The position numbers were made by a program, and so were the translations under genes. From NCBI GenBank assembly GCA_947627345.1, contig CANQVS010000011.1:1-64000 (forward strand): DNA of 64,000 bases, written 5' to 3'. Below are positions 7,179 through 14,052 of this stretch, piece after piece. Every line of letters starts with the position of its first letter. Position 1 is the stretch's first letter. The DNA comes from an uncultured Clostridia bacterium (lineage in GTDB: Bacteria; Bacillota; Clostridia; Oscillospirales; Acutalibacteraceae). Under the pieces are notes generated by a model. It ran no database searches. It was given only the letters and a program-made list of their open reading frames with translations, and was not told the DNA's origin.

Positions 7179-7652
7179 TCACAAATGACAAATCATGATA
7201 TATTCTTCCTCATTTTCATCTACAATTTCAAATCCCGTTTTTTGATACATTCTTACAGCATAGTTTGCTTTTTGTACAGAAAGCCATGCTTGTTTATACC
7301 CTCTGTCTTTGAGAATGCGAAGCATTTCCTTCATCAATTCAGTACCTATTCCAAAACCCCGATACTCTTTGTACAAGGATATTGCGAAAGATGGTGTGTC
7401 ATTGTCTATGTGTCCGTAATCATTCATGATGCGCACCCAAACAGCTCCGACAGGGTTATTATCAATTTCCGCGACCAAGCCAATATCGTCCTCTTTCGTC
7501 CCAAAACCAGTTACATATACCTGCAACTCTGGCTGATTAATAATTGATTTGGGCGGTACAGGAGTTCCCTGTGGCACAAAAATAGCTTCGTATAAAAAAT
7601 CTTCAAGTATACCACATTCTTTCTCCAATATTGGCCTGATTTTGTACTTCAT
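7179..7652 (-). CDS. GNAT family N-acetyltransferase (array, first)
   Basis: A 157-residue Gcn5-related acetyltransferase using acetyl-CoA. The core of the fold is visible: VGAVWVRIMND (beta4), PSFAISLYKEYRGFGIGTEL with the acetyl-CoA-binding R-G-x-G-x-G/T variant RGFGIGTEL, then AWLSVQKANYAVRMYQKTGFEIV. The substrate is unknown. The start is preceded by CGGAGAAAATACT and by a boundary motif and promoter shared with neighbouring genes. The region after the stop belongs to a dispersed repeat. It is a typical single-gene accessory cassette. Confidence 0.9.
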   Translation of the reverse strand: MKYKIRPILEKECGILEDFLYEAIFVPQGTPVPPKSIINQPELQVYVTGFGTKEDDIGLVAEIDNNPVGAVWVRIMNDYGHIDNDTPSFAISLYKEYRGFGIGTELMKEMLRILKDRGYKQAWLSVQKANYAVRMYQKTGFEIVDENEEEYIMICHL

Positions 7653-7691
7653 AGTATTTTCTCCGTCAAATTCCGATTTATCGTTCTCCTA

Positions 7692-7720
7692 ATTCTACTA
7701 CTCGCAGACCCTAAAGTCAA
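7692..7720 (-). promoter_or_regulatory. Array-type sigma-A promoter, copy 3 (first GNAT)
   Basis: On the minus strand TTGACT-17-TAGAAT, within GGACATTGACTTTAGGGTC. The sequence from here to 7840 is repeated almost exactly at 10099-10230. Confidence 0.78.
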
Positions 7721-7840
7721 TGTCCCGTCCATCGAACATTATCTTTCTTCTTTCCCTCTATCAGTATCGAGTTTCGGTTTTGTTATACAAGCCTGCGAAT
7801 ATGCTCTGAAAGAACTCCACAAAAATGAATGAAATGAATA
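7709..7840. repeat. 132-bp near-identical repeat, copy D
   Basis: This copy matches 10099-10230 with about three differences. It contains the -35 end of the array promoter, the tail of the unidentified minus-strand gene (DTDRGKEER stop) and, pointing the other way, the last 20 codons of the ribbon-helix-helix gene. The hairpin and the AT-rich segment follow, so the composite unit extends further with lower identity. Confidence 0.85.
7772..7832 (+). pseudogene. Truncated 3' end of the ribbon-helix-helix gene, copy D
   Basis: The frame reads FGFVIQACEYALKELHKNE and stops with TGA, almost identical to residues 41-57 of the intact protein at 5804 (FVIQACEYALEELHKNE). The 5' part is absent, replaced by the tail of an opposing gene. 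Confidence 0.75.
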
Positions 7841-7861
7841 ATCTAAATAATATAGTTTAAG

Positions 7862-7889
7862 AACGGCGCGGAAAATTTCTGCGCCGTTT
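7862..7889. terminator. Recurrent GC-rich hairpin, copy 3
   Basis: AACGGCGCgGAAAa pairs imperfectly with tTTCtGCGCCGTTT, and TTTACATTTTTAT follows on the plus strand. The next 80 bases match the stretch after hairpin copy 2. Confidence 0.65.
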
Positions 7890-8185
7890 ACATTTTTATA
7901 AATTTAAAAAATATAGAATAATGTTTCTTAGTCTTTTTGGAATTTCATCGTAGGAAAATATAATAAGTCCATTTTATATTATATATTTTATATATTGGCA
8001 TTTTTCTGCCTCTCTAATCTCTAAATTATACAAATTTATGTAGGATATTGTTATTATTTTCGTTCAGCACCCAACCTGCCATAGAAACGCAGTAGAACCG
8101 ATTTTTCCCAATTTGAGGGAGTAGTTCTTTTCGATAAGCGGGAAGTTGTATATCTAAATGTAATAATATCTCTACAACAACATAT

Positions 8186-8656
8186 TTACCTTGAAGTTTT
8201 TGACAATGATTTCACCATAATCTCATATACAAGTATTCTCCCATTTTCTACGTTCCATTTCTTATGTTTTATAGTCTGATATCCCCGTTTTTCATATAGA
8301 TGGCTTGCGGGTAATGACGCATCTAAATATACCGTATCATATTGCAAACGGATTTGATTTTCTAAGCACTGCATAATATAACTTCCGTAGCCTTCACCTT
8401 GACATTCCTTTTTTACATATACCCTTGTAATATGATTGTCCTTATAACAACCTGTTCCAACAATCATATTGCCGTCCCGCAATACACCAACAAAACCGCT
8501 TTTTATATCCTCAAATATGTTTTTCTTACAATGGAGTTCACCAAAAAAGTCAACAACTTCTTCGGGATAGTATTTCGGGTAAACTTCCTGTATTGTATCT
8601 TTCACTAACATTGAAATTTGTTCTAAATCTTTTTCCGTCGCCTTGACATATTCCAT
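8186..8656 (-). CDS. GNAT family N-acetyltransferase (array, second)
   Basis: A 156-residue acetyltransferase. KATEKDLEQISMLVKDTIQEVYP is the typical N-terminal helix region, then IVGTGCYKDNHITRVYVKKECQGEGYGSYIM in outline, where QGEGYG is the acetyl-CoA pyrophosphate-binding loop, then VYLDASLPASHLYEKRGYQTI, the usual YEKxGF position. The substrate is unknown. It starts 12 bases after the stop of the GyrI-like gene, with GAGGTAATAGAGTT before the ATG, so the two are probably co-transcribed. Their junction is a boundary motif. The 533 bases downstream (7653-8185) contain only repeat material. Confidence 0.9.
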   Translation of the reverse strand: MEYVKATEKDLEQISMLVKDTIQEVYPKYYPEEVVDFFGELHCKKNIFEDIKSGFVGVLRDGNMIVGTGCYKDNHITRVYVKKECQGEGYGSYIMQCLENQIRLQYDTVYLDASLPASHLYEKRGYQTIKHKKWNVENGRILVYEIMVKSLSKTSR

Positions 8657-8668
8657 AACTCTATTACC

Positions 8669-9319
8669 TCAAAAACGGGAATTTACTCCTATCTTTTTAA
8701 TTGGATGTCTAATAACTGTTTTCCATTTTTCAGGGGCAACCTTTCTTGCATCTGACATATAAATTTCGTGGTGCAATCTTGTAGTCGTTATATCATTAAC
8801 ATATCCGTTTTCAGCCAAATATTCATCCATTAAAGCAACTGTGGCAGGCTCATCATCAAAAGAACCCAAGTGCATTATTTGAACACACAGCCCTTCATCA
8901 ACGGTCATAAACTCTGCCGATGAACAATCCAATCCTTTCTTTTTAGTCGCTGTTTCAACTGCCCATTCAAAATCTTTTTTTGTAACGAAATCGGGCAAAC
9001 GAATTACAGAAATCCAATTAAATGTGGATTTATCGGTATAGTTCACACCGTCAATATTATCTTGCCACCAAAAACCCTCAAGAGGCGGTACGACATATTC
9101 AAAAAAGCCCTCAATTTTGTAATCTGTTTTATAACTCATTTTCAAGGTGTACGCAACTGCATATAACACACTAATTGCTTGCTGATACGCACCGCCGGCT
9201 TCGTTTGGGTCGCCTTTTCCTCTGACCGCAATATAATTTGCCTTTGGTATGTCTACAATCTCCGGTTTATTTTTTTGCATATAATATTCTTTATATTCTT
9301 TCTTAAAATCAAAAGCCAT
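8669..9319 (-). CDS. GyrI-like small-molecule-binding domain protein
   Basis: A 216-residue protein of the GyrI-like/SOUL-type effector-binding superfamily, recognised by PKANYIAVRGKGDPNEAG, YAVAYTLKMSYK, PLEGFWWQD and the LHHEIYMSD strand near the C-terminus, where the family carries its ligand pocket. Members bind drugs or lipophilic ligands, and some act as hydrolases. I chose the ATG at 9319, which has GGAGGTAATT before it, rather than the GTG four codons earlier. The final residues GVNSRF are encoded by the boundary motif GTAAATTCCCGTTTTTGA itself, so the C-terminus looks set by the recombination junction. Confidence 0.85.
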   Translation of the reverse strand: MAFDFKKEYKEYYMQKNKPEIVDIPKANYIAVRGKGDPNEAGGAYQQAISVLYAVAYTLKMSYKTDYKIEGFFEYVVPPLEGFWWQDNIDGVNYTDKSTFNWISVIRLPDFVTKKDFEWAVETATKKKGLDCSSAEFMTVDEGLCVQIMHLGSFDDEPATVALMDEYLAENGYVNDITTTRLHHEIYMSDARKVAPEKWKTVIRHPIKKIGVNSRF

Positions 9320-9332
9320 AATTACCTCCACT

Positions 9333-9379
9333 AAATCCCGATTTGCTGTTATAATTGACTCACAGGCAAACGGGATTTT
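9333..9379. repeat. Imperfect palindrome between two array genes (folded-site candidate)
   Basis: AAATCCCG-A-TTTGC-TG pairs with CA-G-GCAAA-CGGGATTT across a loop of about 13 bases, with one unpaired A and one unpaired G. It fills almost the whole gap between the stop of the DinB-like gene and the ribosome binding site of the GyrI-like gene. It has no T-tract. The general layout (two inverted arms with extrahelical bases and a spacer) resembles a folded attC site, but the integron core RYYYAAC/GTTRRRY is not present. Confidence 0.6.
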
Positions 9380-9383
9380 ACGT

Positions 9384-10040
9384 CTATTTATATATTTCGT
9401 TCTTAATACGCAGACTTGCCTCTATGTGCATAATCCAATGTCTTGAAAACGGCATTTGAATCAATCCGCGAATATCTTTTTTGCACCAATAGTCAATAAG
9501 CCATATTGCATTTTCATCGTTGCTCACAACATTCAATGATTTTAAGTGTTCTTTTCTTTCTTCCGATATTTTCATTTTAAGCATATCGTAGGACAGACCA
9601 TATATTATCTTTTCAGTACTTTCCTTTACTTCTGATGCGTATGAATATAGTTCTTCTAAATTGAGCTGCTTTGAAAAATCTTCAATCTGCTCTTTTACAA
9701 GTTCATTTCCTGTTGTAATTATAGGCGAATTGATACGTTCTTGATAATTGCCCGAGAAAAAAACTTGCTCGTTTTCACTTATCAATGTGTTGGAAACTAT
9801 ATCCTCAATACGAAAAATATGCCAAATTGAGTATGCAATCGTTTTACTATGATAACCGTCTGCATTTATAAATGGAATTGCGTCAAAATCTTTTCTGCTT
9901 AATTCTTCATTAAGTGATGTTAAAATTTCCATTAATCGGTTTCGCAAATCAAATAATGTGATAATACCTGCTTTATAGGTATCTTTCTTTTTGATTTGCG
10001 CTTGCATTGTTTTGTTCAGCTCTGACCAAAGCTTATTCAT
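9384..10040 (-). CDS. DinB-like four-helix-bundle protein
   Basis: A 218-residue, largely helical protein. SIWHIFRIEDIV in the first third and SRHWIMHIEASLRI near the end supply the spaced histidines that bind a metal ion in the DinB/YfiT superfamily. The family includes thiol S-transferases and proteins of unknown role. An N-terminal region (LWSELNKTMQAQIKK) precedes the bundle. The start has GGAGGATAATCGACT. Its own array-type promoter lies at 10081-10110, and the gene probably forms one transcript with the GyrI-like and second GNAT genes, since the gaps are 64 and 12 bases. Confidence 0.75.
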   Translation of the reverse strand: MNKLWSELNKTMQAQIKKKDTYKAGIITLFDLRNRLMEILTSLNEELSRKDFDAIPFINADGYHSKTIAYSIWHIFRIEDIVSNTLISENEQVFFSGNYQERINSPIITTGNELVKEQIEDFSKQLNLEELYSYASEVKESTEKIIYGLSYDMLKMKISEERKEHLKSLNVVSNDENAIWLIDYWCKKDIRGLIQMPFSRHWIMHIEASLRIKNEIYK

Positions 10041-10080
10041 AGTCGATTATCCTCCAACAATCCCGATTTATCTCTCCCTT

Positions 10081-10110
10081 ATATTACTATACACTGACCC
10101 CTAAAGTCAA
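10081..10110 (-). promoter_or_regulatory. Array-type sigma-A promoter, copy 4 (DinB-like operon)
   Basis: On the minus strand TTGACT and TAATAT separated by 18 bases, in the same GGACATTGACTTTAG context as the other three copies. Confidence 0.72.
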
Positions 10111-10230
10111 TGTCCCGTCCATCGAACATTATCTTTCTTCTTTCCCTCTATCAGTATCGAGTTTCGGTTTTGTTATACAAGCCTGCGAATATGCTCTGGA
10201 AGAACTCCACATAAATGAATAAAATGAATA
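10099..10230. repeat. 132-bp near-identical repeat, copy E
   Basis: This is the partner of 7709-7840. Together with the promoter and hairpin copy 4 it fills the 285-base gap between the DinB-like and acyltransferase genes (10041-10325). No other content was seen. Confidence 0.85.
10162..10222 (+). pseudogene. Truncated 3' end of the ribbon-helix-helix gene, copy E
   Basis: Reads FGFVIQACEYALEELHINE and stops with TAA. It is the same truncation as copy D at 7772. Confidence 0.75.
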
Positions 10231-10250
10231 TATTAATAATATATTTTAAA

Positions 10251-10277
10251 AACGGCGCAGAAATTTTCTGTGCCGTT
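10251..10277 (-). terminator. Recurrent GC-rich hairpin, copy 4
   Basis: AACGGCgCAGAAA pairs with TTTCTGtGCCGTT, one changed base pair being compensated relative to copies 2 and 3, which argues that the hairpin is maintained. It lies about 50 bases after the stop of the acyltransferase gene on the minus strand. Confidence 0.65.
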
Positions 10278-10325
10278 CTTTAAGTAAATTTTATGAAAAT
10301 TCAATGTTAAAATTAAATAAAACAA

Positions 10326-11402
10326 TTAATTTAATTTTTTCGGGGATTCAAGAGAAAAAACATACCGCAATACTTTTATATTATGCACTAAAATAACAGC
10401 AATGCAAACAAATATTATTTTTGCAATATAAATTATAATTAATATTAGCGGTGAGGGAACACCCAAACTGTGTATAAAACTCTTTACTCCTCCCCACGGG
10501 AACAAATTCAGCTCCATCAAATGAAAACACAAAACAATTAAACTGTTCCGGCCGAACCATACCAGGAAATTTTTAGTTATCGTTGTAATACGGCATATCA
10601 TATCAGATATCCAAACTATGCATATTGTCGCTGCTGTCGCTCCGATAAAATCAATAATCCACCATGGAAATATTGCGCTTGCGATACTAAGCTGAGTATC
10701 TGTCAAATAACAAAGAATTAAATATACAAGCCAAAAGCAAAAACAAACGATAACTACCCGCGAATTTTTTAAGTATAAAAGCTTGTCCCTTAATTCATAG
10801 CCGATTAAAATAAAAACTGCGCCGACAGTTGCAGGTTGGATACTAAAAGGGAGCCAAATAAATCTCGCAGAAACAAGCCCGATCCCGCCGAGAATAATAA
10901 TCAAAATACTTCCGTATTTATATTTCAGCAGGAAATTTACGATTAATCCTGCCCAAAAAAGCGCCAAAAGGAACCAGATTGCACCTATAAAAAAATCAAA
11001 ATTAATGCCAAAATAATCAATCCTTGAACCGCTGCCGAGTAAACCTGCAACACTCCATTTAATTACGGACCTGCTAATTGATTCAAGCAATCCTCCCCCA
11101 TACAGAACTTGACTTATACTTACACGCAAAACAGCAAGTATTATTATACACACGCAGGTGAATATATATGGAACCAACAATTGTTTAGCACGTTTAGAAG
11201 TATAAATACGATTGTCTTTTATGCGAAAGAAAAGACCGCTTAGAATAAAAAACAGTGGCATATGAAAAGAGAAAAGAAAAATATTTAATTTATCTATTCC
11301 CATATGTCCCAGAATAACCGCAAGCATACCGATACCTTTAGCGGCATCTATATAATCCAATCGCTGTTTTTCGCAACAATTAGATTGACTTTCCAAAATC
11401 AT
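10326..11402 (-). CDS. Acyltransferase family 3 (OatA/WecH-like) integral membrane protein
   Basis: A 358-residue polytopic membrane protein with about ten hydrophobic segments. The family signature at the N-terminus reads LDYIDAAKGIGMLAVILGH, and PLFFILSGLFFRIK follows. Members O-acetylate peptidoglycan or exopolysaccharide, or acylate other cell-surface acceptors; the catalytic histidine is expected in ILGHMG. The ATG overlaps the TGA of a small upstream frame derived from lysS (ATGA), and the ribosome binding site AGGAG lies inside that fragment. With the hexapeptide acetyltransferase at 5012 it suggests surface-sugar decoration genes in the array. Confidence 0.88.
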   Translation of the reverse strand: MILESQSNCCEKQRLDYIDAAKGIGMLAVILGHMGIDKLNIFLFSFHMPLFFILSGLFFRIKDNRIYTSKRAKQLLVPYIFTCVCIIILAVLRVSISQVLYGGGLLESISRSVIKWSVAGLLGSGSRIDYFGINFDFFIGAIWFLLALFWAGLIVNFLLKYKYGSILIIILGGIGLVSARFIWLPFSIQPATVGAVFILIGYELRDKLLYLKNSRVVIVCFCFWLVYLILCYLTDTQLSIASAIFPWWIIDFIGATAATICIVWISDMICRITTITKNFLVWFGRNSLIVLCFHLMELNLFPWGGVKSFIHSLGVPSPLILIIIYIAKIIFVCIAVILVHNIKVLRYVFSLESPKKLN

Positions 11403-11500
11403 TTTTCGGGTTCTCCTACTTCTCCAGACTCTTCATCATCGGGTTTTTTCTTGGTAAGCGGAGAAATTTCAATTTTGTATATATCTAATTTCTGTTTCAT
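11399..11500 (-). pseudogene. Internally deleted lysS fragment (fragment 2), readable as a 33-codon ORF
   Basis: From 11438 to 11476 the minus strand encodes IEISPLTKKKP, identical to the internal LysS segment, and shares a run of 26 identical bases with 12301 onwards. Immediately after, in another frame, it reads PMMKSLEK and a stop, the LysS C-terminus. About 300 bases of lysS between the two are missing. A continuous ORF from ATG 11500 (MKQKLDIYK...) passes through and ends in TGA overlapping the acyltransferase ATG. It could be a leader peptide, but descent from lysS is the firmer statement. Confidence 0.7.
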
Positions 11501-11518
11501 TCGTTAAATAAGAATTTA

Positions 11519-11953
11519 TCAATATCCCTCACCAATCACTTTCCAACGACCGTCTTTATTTAATTTTAAATAAATAGTTCTATTAGGTTCTTGAACAACA
11601 TCATCCTTACTGACATTTACTGAAAAAGCACAATCGCCTTTCTTTTTCTTTACATACTCAATTGAATTTACTTTAAACACTGTGTTTTTATAATAATCAA
11701 GAGCTTCTTGTTTAGCATCTTCTACCTCTTCGTCTGTCAGTTTTCGGGTCGTTCCTTTCACTTTGTTTGATTCCAAATCAACCTTTTCATTTCCTTTTTT
11801 GCCATTAACCTCAGACGATTTTAAATCAATATCCTGTGTCTCCGAAATAGTACTTGCTTTTTTTTTAAGTTCGGCCGAAGTATTGCTATTTCCACAGCTA
11901 ACCATTGCAAAACTAATCATAAAGCAAAACGCTAATATAATTATTTTTTCCAT
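11519..11953 (-). CDS. Small secreted lipoprotein of unknown function
   Basis: A 144-residue protein with a signal peptide (IIILAFCFMISFAMVSC) and lipobox VSCG, placing the lipidated cysteine at residue 20. A charged, lysine-rich linker (30-75) leads to a small C-terminal domain (about 75-144) ending IYLKLNKDGRWKVIGEGY, reminiscent of DUF4829/NTF2-like lipoproteins that end with a WKV strand. The start has TGGAGGT. It lies about 30 bases downstream of lysS on the same strand and could be co-transcribed. The function is unknown. Confidence 0.7.
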   Translation of the reverse strand: MEKIIILAFCFMISFAMVSCGNSNTSAELKKKASTISETQDIDLKSSEVNGKKGNEKVDLESNKVKGTTRKLTDEEVEDAKQEALDYYKNTVFKVNSIEYVKKKKGDCAFSVNVSKDDVVQEPNRTIYLKLNKDGRWKVIGEGY

Positions 11954-11984
11954 TTTACCTCCACAAATTTTTATATTACAGAAT

Positions 11985-13472
11985 TTATTTTTCTATACTC
12001 TTCATCGTCGGGAAAAGCAGGACATCACGGATAGCGGGAGAATCGGTCAAAAGCATCACCATTCTGTCTATTCCGTAACCGATACCGCCTGTAGGCGCCA
12101 TACCTATCTCGAGCGCATTTAAAAAGTCCTCATCGGTTGTGTTCGCCTCTTCGTCGCCTGCGGCGAGGAGTTCTTCCTGCGCCTTAAAGCGCTCGCGCTG
12201 GTCAATCGGGTCGTTAAGTTCTGAGTATGCGTTAGCCATTTCCCAGCCGTTCATAAAGAATTCAAAACGCTCTACATAATCGGGATTTTCGGGCTTCTTC
12301 TTGGTAAGCGGAGAAATTTCAATCGGGTGGTCCATTACGAACGTCGGCTGAATCATATGCTCCTCGGCAAATTCCTCAAAGAAAAGGTTTAAAATATCTC
12401 CCTTTTTATGATGAGCCTCAAATTCAACACCCTTTTCTTTCGCGACAGCTTTCGCCTCGTCGTCAGTTTTAATCTCGTTAAAGTCTACGCCCGAATATTT
12501 CTTAACCGCGTCGAGCATTGTAATTCTCTCAAACGGTTTTCCCAAATCCATCTCTACACCGTTGTAGGTTATTTTAGTAGTGCCCAAAACATCCATAGCA
12601 ACGTGACGGTACATACGCTCGGTCAAATCCATCATACCGTGATAATCGGTATACGCCTGATAAAGCTCCATAAGAGTAAATTCAGGGTTGTGGCGGGTAT
12701 CGACACCCTCATTTCTGAAAACACGTCCTATTTCGTAAACCTTTTCAAGTCCGCCGACAATTAATCTCTTTAGATATAGCTCGAGCGAAATTCTAAGCTT
12801 TAAATCCTCGTCAAGCGCATTAAAGTGAGTAAAGAACGGCCTTGCCGCCGCACCGCCCGCGTTTGATACGAGCATAGGAGTTTCAACCTCCATAAATCCC
12901 TGCTCATCAAGAAAACGTCTGATACTGCTGATAATCCGTGAACGCTTAATAAATGTATCCTTAACCTCGGGATTCATAATAAGGTCAACATAACGCTGAC
13001 GATAGCGGAGGTCGGTATTTGTAAGCCCGTGATACTTTTCGGGCAACGGTTGTAGCGACTTTGAAAGAAGCCTTACCGCCTCTGCGTGTATGCTTATCTC
13101 GCCCATCTGCGTTTTAAAAACAAAGCCCTTTACCTCAACAATATCACCAATATCCCATCGTTTAAGAATAGCGTACTCTTCCTCGCCGAGGTCGTCACGT
13201 TTAGCAAAAACCTGCACTTTTCCGCTTTTATCGTGAACGTCAAGGAATGTGACCTTACCCTTACCGCGTTTAGACATAACGCGTCCTGCAATGCAGACCG
13301 TCTTATTTTCAAGTTCATCAAAACGCTCGCAAATCTGATTGCATGTAATATCGCGGTCAGAGGTTGTAACCTCAAACGGATTTTTACCCATATCCTTTAA
13401 TATTTGCAGTTTATCGTAGCGAGCCTTTACAGGGTCGCTGGAAATCTGAATTTGATTAGGATTTTCAGCCAT
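11985..13472 (-). CDS. lysS: Lysyl-tRNA synthetase, class II
   Basis: Charges tRNA-Lys with lysine in the cytoplasm. The 495 residues fit the family. An N-terminal OB-fold (about 55-150, TVCIAGRVMSKRGKGKVTF) precedes the class II catalytic core: motif 1 FMEVETPML, motif 2 VFRNEGVDTRHNPEFT, motif 3 GIGYGIDRMVMLLTDS. It ends LLFPTMKSIEK. greA lies 33 bases upstream on the same strand, a common clostridial pair. The 3' end is notable: two fragments of lysS lie 0.6 and 5 kb downstream, suggesting that the accessory array has been built at this end of the gene. Confidence 0.98.
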   Translation of the reverse strand: MAENPNQIQISSDPVKARYDKLQILKDMGKNPFEVTTSDRDITCNQICERFDELENKTVCIAGRVMSKRGKGKVTFLDVHDKSGKVQVFAKRDDLGEEEYAILKRWDIGDIVEVKGFVFKTQMGEISIHAEAVRLLSKSLQPLPEKYHGLTNTDLRYRQRYVDLIMNPEVKDTFIKRSRIISSIRRFLDEQGFMEVETPMLVSNAGGAAARPFFTHFNALDEDLKLRISLELYLKRLIVGGLEKVYEIGRVFRNEGVDTRHNPEFTLMELYQAYTDYHGMMDLTERMYRHVAMDVLGTTKITYNGVEMDLGKPFERITMLDAVKKYSGVDFNEIKTDDEAKAVAKEKGVEFEAHHKKGDILNLFFEEFAEEHMIQPTFVMDHPIEISPLTKKKPENPDYVERFEFFMNGWEMANAYSELNDPIDQRERFKAQEELLAAGDEEANTTDEDFLNALEIGMAPTGGIGYGIDRMVMLLTDSPAIRDVLLFPTMKSIEK

Positions 13473-13505
13473 TTGACTACTTCCCTTCTTTTATTTTTCC
13501 GAATT

Positions 13506-13979
13506 TTATCTTCCTATTTCAAGAATTTTCAGTCCGATATTTCCGCTCGGAGCCTCTGCCTCTACTACATCTCCTATGCTGTGTCCCACGAGCGCGCGTC
13601 CGATTGGACTTTCATCGGATATTTTACCCTCGGAAGGGTTAATTTCATTTACGCCGACAATTTTAAATTCTCTGACCGTACCTGTTGAAACCATTTCAAC
13701 CTTAACCTTTGAAGAAAGGCGAACCTGCTGAACATTTTCATCGCTTTCATCTATAAGCTCGTAGTTTTTAAGAGTTGCTTCTATATCACGGATACGAGCT
13801 TCCATAATAGCCTGCTCGTTTTTAGCGTCGTCGTACTCGCTGTTCTCGGACAAGTCTCCGTAAGAGCGGGCGAGTTTTATTTTTTCCGCCATTTCCTTTC
13901 GCTTTTCGCCTTTTAGATATTTTAATTCATTTTCTAAATTTGCAAGACCTTCCTCGGTCAACATAATTTTCTTAGCCAT
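13506..13979 (-). CDS. greA: Transcription elongation factor GreA
   Basis: A 157-residue factor that enters the RNA polymerase secondary channel and stimulates cleavage of backtracked transcripts. The N-terminal coiled coil carries the acidic tip SYGDLSENSEYDDAKNEQ with the conserved Asp-Leu-Ser-Glu-Asn, and the C-terminal FKBP-like domain includes DESPIGRALVGHSIGDVVE. Full length, with a GAAAGGAT ribosome binding site. It probably starts a greA-lysS transcript. Confidence 0.98.
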   Translation of the reverse strand: MAKKIMLTEEGLANLENELKYLKGEKRKEMAEKIKLARSYGDLSENSEYDDAKNEQAIMEARIRDIEATLKNYELIDESDENVQQVRLSSKVKVEMVSTGTVREFKIVGVNEINPSEGKISDESPIGRALVGHSIGDVVEAEAPSGNIGLKILEIGR

Positions 13980-14052
13980 AGTTTAAATATCCTTTCAATG
14001 TAAATTTATACATACATTAGATATTATAATTTTTTTAGTGACTTATGTCAAG

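Noticed and set aside
4869..11500. Mobile integron
   Set aside because: No IntI-type integrase, no attI, and the boundary motifs lack the RYYYAAC/GTTRRRY core. The genes also carry their own promoters.
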